DNA of 34,467 nucleotides from an uncultured Bacteroidales bacterium (GTDB lineage: Bacteria > Bacteroidota > Bacteroidia > Bacteroidales > WCHB1-69), in the NCBI GenBank assembly GCA_905233585.1, contig CAJOFD010000020.1, positions 1 to 34,467 of the forward strand, given 5' to 3'. The stretch's first letter is position 1. Every line of letters starts with the position of its first letter. A program made the translations under genes and the position numbers. Below the pieces are notes generated by a model. It was given only the letters and a program-made list of their open reading frames with translations. It made no database searches and had not been told where the DNA came from. Shown piece by piece: positions 25,799 to 32,426 of this stretch.

Positions 25799-26183
25799 CG
25801 TTGGTGTTGGCTTTTTGTGCCTTGTGCATAGTATTGACCGACCAGAGGGCGGTATGGATTAAAATAAGGTACAGCGCTATCGTCCCATCTAAAATTTGGA
25901 GTAGAAAGACCAATTGCAGAATGTACGGCTTTGTGTTATCTCATGCTGCAAACAGTTTCGGTATAGCAGTATTGTTGATGTATTTTTCAAACCCGTATCT
26001 AAAAAATGGCTGTGGGTATTTCCTTTATGGGTCATTATATTTTGTTATACCCGCATGTATTTGGGTTTGCATTATCCCGCCGATATCGCTTGCGGAGCCT
26101 TATACGGCATCTTGTGCGGAAGGTTTATATGGCTTTATCGGTTATCGTTGCAACAAATAGCAAAAGAGCAAACGGAAAAATAA
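25795..26183 (+). pseudogene. PAP2 (phosphatidic acid phosphatase type 2) superfamily pseudogene
   Basis: Three PAP2 motifs can be traced, but in different frames. Frame 1 holds LVLAFCALCIVLTDQRAVWIK, then frame 3 has the KVQRYRP end of the KX6RP motif (about 25866-25886), cut by a TAA just after. Frame 1 resumes with NCRMYGFVLSHAANSFG (the SGH-like motif with its His). A single base is missing in an A6 run at 26001-26006, after which frame 3 gives KKWLWVFPLWVIIFCYTRMYLGLHYPAD, with the SRX5HX3D-type motif. The N-terminal half of the family is absent. An intact relative would dephosphorylate lipid or polyprenyl phosphates at the membrane. With at least three lesions it is a decayed gene, not a single sequencing error. 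Confidence 0.7.
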
Positions 26184-26265
26184 CAATAGCACTATTGCCC
26201 GCACCTGCAATTCAAGTGGTATCAATGCAGATTATACAGAAACGGAGATAAAAACGGGCTGTTTA

Positions 26266-27465
26266 TCAGTGCACGGCAAGGCTGTCGAAATAGGCATCCA
26301 ATTGAGGCAACCGCATTTGCATGTATTGTCGCATGATATCCAATTCCCGCTTATAGTCGGAATCATCGAAATAATAGGAGGCATCTACCGGCCATCTGTT
26401 GAAATTTTTTCTTACATCATGTCGTATAAGCCGGTGATTTTGCCGGATTAATTGCTCAAAATGCTGTTGAGAAAATATGCCTGCTTTCCGCAAATATTGC
26501 CATCTTTGTTGAAGAAGTTCGTTGTAGTGTAGGCAGGGTATTTCACCCAATCTCTTTAATAATATGCATTTATTAACATCTACTGTGCTGTTTATCAGAT
26601 TCAATTCATTATCACAATCCCGACCGAAAGAGTGGTCATAATCCCATATGGCTATGCGAAAAGGAGTGGAGGAAGATGCTTTGTAGAGGTAAAAATTTTT
26701 CATCAAGCCGTCATCGTTATTGGCAAATAGCAATAACAGATGCCAGTCCATCACATTTTCCAGGTCTATCCATCTGGATATGCTGTCAGCAAAACCGGCC
26801 TCATCGGATTGGAATAGAAAACGCATAAAATCTTCAATGTAATATGTTTTGTCGCAACGCTTTATTTTAGGATATTTTTGCTGAAAATAATTGTCGGGCT
26901 CTTGAGGGGTGATTCTGTTTTCTCCCCAAAAAACGGGAGGGTCTTTAAAGAGCATGGACATGGTATCCTTTTTGTCGAGCCCTGCTTTTTTTGCTGTGAT
27001 TTTTTCCATGAGCACGTACAAGCCCTCATATTCCCCGTTTATACTCACGTTTACGTAGGCACATTGCGCAGCTATGTTCTTTTTGGGGTTCATTTCCCTA
27101 AACAAGTCATAACATATTTTGTGCCTCATCATGGTTTTATCTATATAGTTGGCATTCAAAATGTAATCATCATCTTGGGGAAGACCTGCCAAAGAAACCT
27201 TCCCGTCCAATTCTATGGTAAACGAATGTTTGTTGTATTTGCTGGACATGCCTCCCCTGTATTTGATGCGTGCCGGATAATTTTGATTGTTGTATTTTAT
27301 AATGCAAGATGTTTTCTTATCCCATTGAATGTCTTCGGTTTGAATATCCAATACAGGCAAATTGGAAGAAAAAAACAAATGATATGCAATTGCACCTGAT
27401 AACAAAACGGCAAGACATATAATGCTCCCCCATTTCAAATATGCTTTTTTATCCGTGTTTTTCAT
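26266..27465 (-). CDS. CotH family protein
   Basis: A protein kinase-like CotH domain protein of 399 residues from the ATG at 27465. An N-terminal helix (about 8-30, LKWGSIICLAVLLSGAIAYHLFF) suggests a membrane anchor or signal segment. The domain shows YPARIKYRGGMSSKYNKHSFTIEL, DDDYILNANYIDKTMMRHKICYDLF, VNVSINGEYEGLYVLMEKI (the strand with the Lys-equivalent Glu-Lys), NVMDWHLLLLFANNDDGLMKNFYLYK and IAIWDYDHSFGRDCDN with the metal-binding Asp pair. CotH proteins phosphorylate proteins in Bacillus spore coats; the Bacteroidota role is unclear. A start at 27522 would add 19 residues, but that stretch contains the promoter element at 27470-27477 and overlaps the MmcQ remnant, so 27465 is preferred. 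Confidence 0.85.
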   Translation of the reverse strand: MKNTDKKAYLKWGSIICLAVLLSGAIAYHLFFSSNLPVLDIQTEDIQWDKKTSCIIKYNNQNYPARIKYRGGMSSKYNKHSFTIELDGKVSLAGLPQDDDYILNANYIDKTMMRHKICYDLFREMNPKKNIAAQCAYVNVSINGEYEGLYVLMEKITAKKAGLDKKDTMSMLFKDPPVFWGENRITPQEPDNYFQQKYPKIKRCDKTYYIEDFMRFLFQSDEAGFADSISRWIDLENVMDWHLLLLFANNDDGLMKNFYLYKASSSTPFRIAIWDYDHSFGRDCDNELNLINSTVDVNKCILLKRLGEIPCLHYNELLQQRWQYLRKAGIFSQQHFEQLIRQNHRLIRHDVRKNFNRWPVDASYYFDDSDYKRELDIMRQYMQMRLPQLDAYFDSLAVH

Positions 27466-27469
27466 AATG

Positions 27470-27477
27470 CAAAGATA
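27470..27477 (-). promoter_or_regulatory. Bacteroidota-type -7 element (TATCTTTG) for the CotH gene
   Basis: Minus-strand TATCTTTG followed by CATTATG; the ATG at 27465 begins only 5 bases after the element, so transcription should start at or next to the start codon. Confidence 0.5.
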
Positions 27478-27502
27478 GTAAAAATACAATAATGAAGATA
27501 TC

Positions 27503-27754
27503 TTAAAAAGTATTCTTGGCAAACTGATATTTTTTGTTCCAATGAAAGGCTCCCTCTACGGCATTGTAATGCTCCCGCAATTCCTCCGCTTTTACAGGGT
27601 CGCACTTCATAACAGCCATATCGGGTTTGTCCAAGGCCAGGCAGGCGAAGATTTTCCCCTTGAGCCGAAATACCAATACCGTGTCGTCAAAAGGCATGTC
27701 CTCGGTGGCATACGGCAGACTTAAACAAAATTCTCTAAATGTTTCTACGTTCAT
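27503..27754 (-). pseudogene. MmcQ/YjbR family protein, truncated at its C-terminus
   Basis: An 83-residue frame starting MNVETFREFCLSLPYATEDMPF, a clear start of the MmcQ/YjbR double-wing-like DNA-binding family, with LVFRLKGKIFACLALDKPD and VMKCDPVKAEELREHYNAVEGAFHWNKKY. Family members normally continue for 30-35 more residues (the W-x-S/T strand and a final helix with LI..SY..V). Here the frame changes to QFAKNTF and stops. The C-terminal part is therefore missing, probably by a rearrangement that also brought CotH next to it. It may fold poorly and be non-functional, though the start and codon pattern are intact. Members bind DNA or are of unknown role. Confidence 0.75.
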
Positions 27755-27823
27755 ATTATTATTTTTTTATTTGTTATCACCATTTTTTCATCGGCTTTGC
27801 TGATAAATGATTTCATAGATGGT

Positions 27824-28798
27824 TTATTTACCGATAACTTCCCAATGTCCGCCTTTGGCACCACCTATACGCTGTATGGCACCATCAGCCCGAAGTTTGC
27901 GAATCACTTTCTTTACGCCACTTTCCGACAGACCGGTAATGGTCTGCAACTCTTTAATGGTGACCAATGGATTCTGCTTCATGGCAGCAAGTATTTTCTG
28001 GTTACTTTTATGGTTACTTTTATGGTTACTTTCTGCCATATCATTCAAAGCCTGCTTCAAACATTGCAGCATGAAAGTAATAAAAGGAGTACTTGTTGCC
28101 TCATGGTCGCTTTGAGCTATCGCTGCGTAATAGTCATGCTGATGCTCCTTAACGATGGTCTCTACAGGAATCCATGCAAATATGGGTTTCCATTGCATAA
28201 GCAGCAAGGTCTGCCACACGCGTCCCACGCGTCCGTTGCCATCGGCGAAGGGATGAATAAACTCAAGTTCATAATGGAACACGCACGACTTGATAAGCGG
28301 ATGCACTTTCGTTTTCTTCACCCATTCCAACAAGTCTGCTATCAACGATGGAACCCGCCGGGCCGGTGGTGCCAAGTGTATGCACTTCTCGCCATCGAAT
28401 ACGCCTACATCACTTTTGCGGAAGCGACCATTCTCCCGTACCAAATCTGTCATCATCAGTTTGTGGGCTCTTAGCAAATCTTTCTCTTTGTATGGGTTTA
28501 ACTCAAGCAGCAGTTCGTATGCATCGATGGCATTCTTCACCTCTTGAATTTCATTGGGAGCACCCAGCACACGCTTGCCTTCCAAAATGGCGGTCACTTG
28601 TTCTATTGAGAGAGAATTGTTCTCTATAGCCAGCGACGATTGGATGGTCTTGATGCGATTCTCCTTACGAAGATGCGGAGCAGGCAACTGTTCCGTCGTA
28701 GCTGTCAGATGACCTACTTGTTCTGCTATATCCGCTACCAACGATGTTATTTCATCGGTTACCGTAAATGGTGGTATATATGATGGTTCTTTATTCAT
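27824..28798 (-). CDS. Fic family protein with inhibitory helix and C-terminal winged-helix domain
   Basis: A 324-residue Fic enzyme of the kind that transfers AMP or another nucleotide to a hydroxyl side chain of a target protein. The Fic motif HPFADGNGRVGR is complete at 182-193 (catalytic His182). An N-terminal auto-inhibitory motif S/T-x-x-x-E-G/N is visible as SLAIEN (Ser55 to Asn60), giving a class II, self-inhibited architecture. A flexible linker (NHKSNHKSNQK, about 258-268) leads to a C-terminal winged helix (about 272-324, VTIKELQTITGLSESGVKKVIRKLRADGAIQRIGG), probably DNA-binding. A small basic ORF ends 18 bases upstream on the same strand. Targets are unknown; a toxin, stress or regulatory role is possible. 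Confidence 0.9.
   Translation of the reverse strand: MNKEPSYIPPFTVTDEITSLVADIAEQVGHLTATTEQLPAPHLRKENRIKTIQSSLAIENNSLSIEQVTAILEGKRVLGAPNEIQEVKNAIDAYELLLELNPYKEKDLLRAHKLMMTDLVRENGRFRKSDVGVFDGEKCIHLAPPARRVPSLIADLLEWVKKTKVHPLIKSCVFHYELEFIHPFADGNGRVGRVWQTLLLMQWKPIFAWIPVETIVKEHQHDYYAAIAQSDHEATSTPFITFMLQCLKQALNDMAESNHKSNHKSNQKILAAMKQNPLVTIKELQTITGLSESGVKKVIRKLRADGAIQRIGGAKGGHWEVIGK
27995..28030 (-). repeat. 12-base tandem repeat in the Fic gene
   Basis: Three copies of a 12-base unit, minus-strand AGTAACCATAAA (the last copy with a change, giving SNQK), encode SNHK-SNHK-SNQK in the linker between the Fic core and the winged helix. The unit is a multiple of three, so copy changes alter linker length and keep the frame. 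Confidence 0.8.
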
Positions 28799-28816
28799 AT
28801 TCTTGCTGTTATACGT

Positions 28817-28999
28817 TTACTTTTCCTTATTTCCTTTTTCCCGCTTATCAAATGCAGGAATAGCATCTGCTGTTTTTTTTATCATTACTTGCTTGTTATC
28901 ATTTTCTGATGTCATATCCTTGTGTTTTTCTACGTTTTTCTCTCCATTTTTTATTGGCTTCCGCAAGGCTCTCCCACCTTCTGATGACATTGTTGACAA
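28817..28999 (-). CDS. Small basic ORF just upstream of the Fic gene
   Basis: A 60-residue frame (TTG start at 28999, or 57 residues from the ATG at 28990) ending 18 bases before the Fic ATG, so it could be co-transcribed. The protein is highly charged and Lys-rich (KPIKNGEKNVEKHKDM, REKGNKEK) with no hydrophobic core that I can see. I do not recognise a family. Its first residues contain TMSSEG, which fits the loose S/T-x-x-x-E-G/N inhibitory pattern of Fic antitoxins, but the pattern is short and may be chance. It could equally be a non-coding leftover. The opposite strand has a longer frame (28803-29111) that is less convincing. Confidence 0.3.
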   Translation of the reverse strand: MSTMSSEGGRALRKPIKNGEKNVEKHKDMTSENDNKQVMIKKTADAIPAFDKREKGNKEK

Positions 29000-29083
29000 C
29001 TATTTTATGAGGGATAAAGATGTAGATATATTGCGAGAATTGAGTTGTGTCTGGAAAATTTTGAATTATGTTAAGAATTGTTA

Positions 29084-29695
29084 TTATTTTACATATTTAA
29101 TAATTACATAACCTGCAAGCATGAGAGTTGCTACTTTCCCTATTGTCGCCCACGAGTCAGCATTTTCCTTATTGCGTTTTGCTAATGCTGTTTCTTTTTC
29201 TCTTTGAAGAAATTTATCCCTAAAAAGTTTGTATGCATTATTTAATAACGATGATACTATGTTTTCTTTTTCTTTATAGTCTTTTTTCGTTCCTGATAAT
29301 ACAACGTATTGTGTAATATTCGGAATTACACTACCAACATTAGTACCTTCTTTAACAAATGCAACTATAGGTTTTTCGGTTGATAATGCCATTCCTGTTT
29401 CTACATGTATCATCTCTGACAAACCATTGGTTTCATTGCCATTATATATGTCTTTTAGAGTGTATCTTGGTGTTGCACATATTACAACAATATCGGCGTC
29501 TTGTATATTTTTCTTCATTGAATCAATTGGATTTTCTGGTGCTACAAAAAATTTTCCAACAGTTCCTATCGGTTTGATATGGTAGGCATCCAGTAAATCG
29601 CAGACAAAATCAACAAATGGTTTATCTTCTTCTCGTAAACTACAACTTACAAATGCTCTGGCATAATAATCGTGTTTTTGTACAATTTCTTCCAT
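29084..29695 (-). CDS. TIR-like protein with C-terminal transmembrane anchor
   Basis: A 203-residue protein. Residues about 10-140 have the pattern of a Toll/interleukin-1 receptor-like or related nucleoside-binding Rossmann-type domain. A first strand ARAFVSCSLREEDKPF is followed by helix FVDFVCDLLDAYHIKPIG, and DSMKKNIQDADIVVICATPRYT is in the place of the central strand. EMIHVETGMALSTEKPIVAFVKEG carries a conserved Glu in a helix, as the catalytic Glu of TIR NADases and 2-deoxyribosyltransferases does. The C-terminal part has a charged helix (about 155-180) and a hydrophobic segment (about 184-200, TIGKVATLMLAGYVII) with basic residues after it. Bacterial TIR proteins commonly degrade NAD or make signals in anti-phage defence; its neighbours fit that. 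I am unsure of the exact family. Confidence 0.55.
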   Translation of the reverse strand: MEEIVQKHDYYARAFVSCSLREEDKPFVDFVCDLLDAYHIKPIGTVGKFFVAPENPIDSMKKNIQDADIVVICATPRYTLKDIYNGNETNGLSEMIHVETGMALSTEKPIVAFVKEGTNVGSVIPNITQYVVLSGTKKDYKEKENIVSSLLNNAYKLFRDKFLQREKETALAKRNKENADSWATIGKVATLMLAGYVIIKYVK

Positions 29696-29856
29696 GCTGT
29701 TTTTATTTTTCCTATTTCATTTCCACCTGCCCGTTCATCAGCATCGACAACGTTTGCATAGGGAAACGTGCTTACTTTATTCTTCTGCTTTCCTCCATAA
29801 AAGCACTAACAAGATTTAAATGTTTGAACAATTAACTTCGTTTTTTTGTATTCTAA
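29696..29856. other. Spacer between TIR-like gene and restriction endonuclease
   Basis: About 160 bases. The minus strand carries a 15-codon frame at 29712-29759 (MQTLSMLMNGQVEMK), ending 17 bases before the TIR-like ATG. It has a higher-GC flavour than the surrounding defence genes and may be the tail of a lost gene or a leader peptide. No terminator or -7 element is evident. Confidence 0.3.
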
Positions 29857-30630
29857 CTATTTCTTATTAAAATTTGCAAAATATTCATCAATTTCAGGTC
29901 TTAGTTCTATTCCTGCTTTTTCAAAACAGGATAGCAAATCATTATATGCCCCTTCCCCTCCTAGAAAATCCCAAAATTTCTCAGCAACATACAATTCTTC
30001 ATCCAAATCAAGCATTCCTGCCATTGTCCAAAATTGATAAGGTTTTGGTGAGTATGGATTATAAGGTATAGCAATGGCAGTATGTATTTTAGTTTTTTTG
30101 TTTTGAGTGTATGCAATACCAGCCCATGTTAATAAAGTTTGTTTAAATTCTTGAAATCCTCCTTTATTGGGTTTGGCTGTTTTTAAGTCAAATAAATATT
30201 GTTCTCCATCTTTTGTTTCAACAAACAAATCTACTTTAGTTGCTTTTAACTTATTTTTGTTACCAAATAAATTTTGCTGGAGTTTTTTTAATTCTGTAAC
30301 TTTGTCTGGTTTTGGGTTATATGTTAGTTCATTTACAATATCTTGAACCGATTTTTGACAATTATCATATATACAATCTCCAACTGTGTATTGTGTTTCT
30401 ACTTTTGCAAAGCGAGTTTTTGCAAGAGCAGCAGCAACTGGTTCAAAAATAGAAGAACCAAAAGTTGTTAATAATGATTGCATAAACGAGTATAATGCCA
30501 TTCTGTCTTTCCCTAAAAGTGCGAAATGGAATGGCATATAATTATCTTGAGGAACATAATTTTTGAATTTGTTCCGTAAACAAGTTGTGATGACTTGTTG
30601 TATATTAGTTGTTTGATTTTGTGATAGCAT
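29857..30630 (-). CDS. TdeIII-family type II restriction endonuclease
   Basis: Cuts double-stranded DNA at sites protected by the partner methyltransferase. It resembles the TdeIII/MjaII family: MPFHFALLGKDRMALYSFMQSLLTTFGSSIFEPVA near the N-terminus, and the PD-(D/E)XK core TKVDLFVETKDGEQYLFDLKTAKPNKG, with the metal-binding Asp in KVD and the D-x-K in FDLKTAKP, then FKQTLLTWAGIAY and AIAIPYNPYSPKPY. I chose the ATG at 30630 (MLSQNQTTNIQQV, 257 residues) over one 12 codons upstream, because it leaves a shorter overlap (26 bases) with the AIPR gene. Family members recognise GGNCC-type sites; this is an inference here. It is the last gene of the methyltransferase-AIPR-endonuclease operon. Confidence 0.85.
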   Translation of the reverse strand: MLSQNQTTNIQQVITTCLRNKFKNYVPQDNYMPFHFALLGKDRMALYSFMQSLLTTFGSSIFEPVAAALAKTRFAKVETQYTVGDCIYDNCQKSVQDIVNELTYNPKPDKVTELKKLQQNLFGNKNKLKATKVDLFVETKDGEQYLFDLKTAKPNKGGFQEFKQTLLTWAGIAYTQNKKTKIHTAIAIPYNPYSPKPYQFWTMAGMLDLDEELYVAEKFWDFLGGEGAYNDLLSCFEKAGIELRPEIDEYFANFNKK

Positions 30631-32425
30631 TATTTTTATAAGTTTTATATTTTGTATAAATTTCATTTAAAGCTTTTGCAACATAGAATTTTCGGTAATG
30701 AATTTTTCCTGATTTGTTTTTGGGAAAACTTTGAGGTAATTCATCAATTGTTTTACAAACCAGTTTAACTTCATCTTCTATTGATCCTTTGTATTGAATT
30801 AATGTCTCTTGAAGTTGCTTTTCATCAATTGATTCTAATGTTGTTTTGTCCGTAGGGTTTGATAGTTGAAAATTTTTCTCTAGTATATAAAGAACAATAC
30901 AAGTGAAAATTTGAAATCTACCATTAAAATATTCATTTGGAATATATTTTAATATAGTATTCCATAAAATACCAGCGAAAAGAGATCTGTTTATGAATCC
31001 TTTATTTTGTAATTGTTTTTTATATTCATCTAACGGTTGCTCTGCATACATTAATGCTTTATTAGGTTCAATATTCCATATTGATGTATAGGCTTTGGCC
31101 TGTGCTAACATATCAATATAAGTTGTATCTTTTGAGAAGAATTGACCTTGTCTTCTTTCTAATTCAATAATATCAAATTTTGTATTAGGATAAGCAATAA
31201 AGAAATCCTTATAACTTTTTTCTAATTCAAATATTTGAGGCTCAATAGCGAATAAATTTTCTTTTGAGACGGGATTTTGATTGTTTGAAGAATATGTTAT
31301 TCTTCCTAAAATATCGTCTCTATTAGTTTGTATAATCTTAACTATAATTTTGGCGTTTAAACATTCTGAATTTTCTTTTAAAACTTTCATTATGGTATGA
31401 CAAGTTTGACAGCCATTTACAATTCTAATATTTTTTAAATAAATACCATCGTCCCCTTTGCGTTCTTGTTCGTCAACAACAATTGTTATCCCATTATTTA
31501 GTAATAAAAATAATTCATTCTCATTGTTTAATGTGTCTTCGATCTTTTGGTTAACTCCAGATTTATCGATATGGTCCCTAACATTATATCCATACAACTC
31601 ATTCGGCTTTTTAGTATTATTGTTGATAAGTATTTTCGCCAATTCTTTTAGATTAATTACCCCAATTCTTACTTTGCCATAGTCTTTACATGTAATTTCT
31701 TTTGTTACTTGTTCAAAGACTAGAGTTTCGTTTATAACTTTTGAAAATTCGACTTGTTGCTGATATTCTTGATAAATAAGATCTTCGTTGTAATAATTAA
31801 TTATACAATTAATATCATTATTAATCCAGAAAAAATCTTTCATTGATTGTTTCAAAGCATCTTCTCGAACCTTGAAGCTACTTTGGTTAAATAGATTATT
31901 GTCGGTTTCATTTCCATAAATATGTATAGTGTAAAATTTAATATTTACATTGGGCTTTTCTTGTATGAGTGTTTCGCAGTTGTTTCTAAAGCTTACTAAT
32001 TTTTGCCATTTATTTTGACCTTTAAACTTAGTGTTTAGACAATCTGATAATGTACTTAGGCTTGTCGTATCTAATTTGCCTGATTTTGTTTGGATTAAGC
32101 ATACAATAAGGTCGCCATTTTCAATGTTTTTAAATTTATCTAATATTTCTTCATCGTCTAAATTAAGATGAAAAATTTCTTTTTTGTGTATGGCAAAACA
32201 ACCGTCAATAGCCATCATCTTCTCTTCTGCAGAATCCAAATCTATTGATGATAGTAAATCTGCAGAAAGTAAACTTTCGTATGGATATATGCCGTTTGTT
32301 TCAAAATAAGTTTTTTTTAGGAACAGATAATTAATGAACTGTTGAAATCTAAATGATAACTTGTCTTCTAGTTTATACTTCTCTCCAAATCTATTTACAA
32401 ATCCTTTTAATCTTGGGTTCATCAT
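30605..32425 (-). CDS. AIPR family (abortive infection phage resistance) protein
   Basis: A 606-residue protein. The AIPR signature is visible as LLLNNGITIVVDE (about 307-319) and IRIVNGCQTCHTIMKVL (about 333-349), followed by IIVKIIQTNRDDILGRITYSSNNQNPVSKENLFA, a conserved stretch of this family. Upstream, IDGCFAIH (about 73-80) and LIVCLIQTKSGKL (about 106-118) give an Asp followed by Q-x-K in the arrangement of a PD-(D/E)XK-type nuclease, also typical of AIPR N-termini. The family was named for abortive infection in lactococci; its biochemical activity is not well established. The start is the ATG at 32425, one base after the methyltransferase stop (32427), and the 3' end overlaps the endonuclease start, so the three genes are tightly coupled. 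Confidence 0.85.
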   Translation of the reverse strand: MMNPRLKGFVNRFGEKYKLEDKLSFRFQQFINYLFLKKTYFETNGIYPYESLLSADLLSSIDLDSAEEKMMAIDGCFAIHKKEIFHLNLDDEEILDKFKNIENGDLIVCLIQTKSGKLDTTSLSTLSDCLNTKFKGQNKWQKLVSFRNNCETLIQEKPNVNIKFYTIHIYGNETDNNLFNQSSFKVREDALKQSMKDFFWINNDINCIINYYNEDLIYQEYQQQVEFSKVINETLVFEQVTKEITCKDYGKVRIGVINLKELAKILINNNTKKPNELYGYNVRDHIDKSGVNQKIEDTLNNENELFLLLNNGITIVVDEQERKGDDGIYLKNIRIVNGCQTCHTIMKVLKENSECLNAKIIVKIIQTNRDDILGRITYSSNNQNPVSKENLFAIEPQIFELEKSYKDFFIAYPNTKFDIIELERRQGQFFSKDTTYIDMLAQAKAYTSIWNIEPNKALMYAEQPLDEYKKQLQNKGFINRSLFAGILWNTILKYIPNEYFNGRFQIFTCIVLYILEKNFQLSNPTDKTTLESIDEKQLQETLIQYKGSIEDEVKLVCKTIDELPQSFPKNKSGKIHYRKFYVAKALNEIYTKYKTYKNNAITKSNN

Positions 32426-32426
32426 G

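Noticed and set aside
26878..27399. 173-codon plus-strand frame over CotH
   Set aside because: Antisense to the CotH gene, whose conserved motifs are clear on the minus strand.
27797..28474. 225-codon plus-strand frame over the Fic gene
   Set aside because: Antisense to a strong Fic domain protein and shows no domain of its own.
28803..29111. 102-codon plus-strand frame between Fic and the TIR-like gene
   Set aside because: Its 3' end overlaps the TIR-like gene's coding end and its N-terminal part is antisense to the small basic ORF; hydrophobic translation of an AT-rich strand without a recognisable domain.
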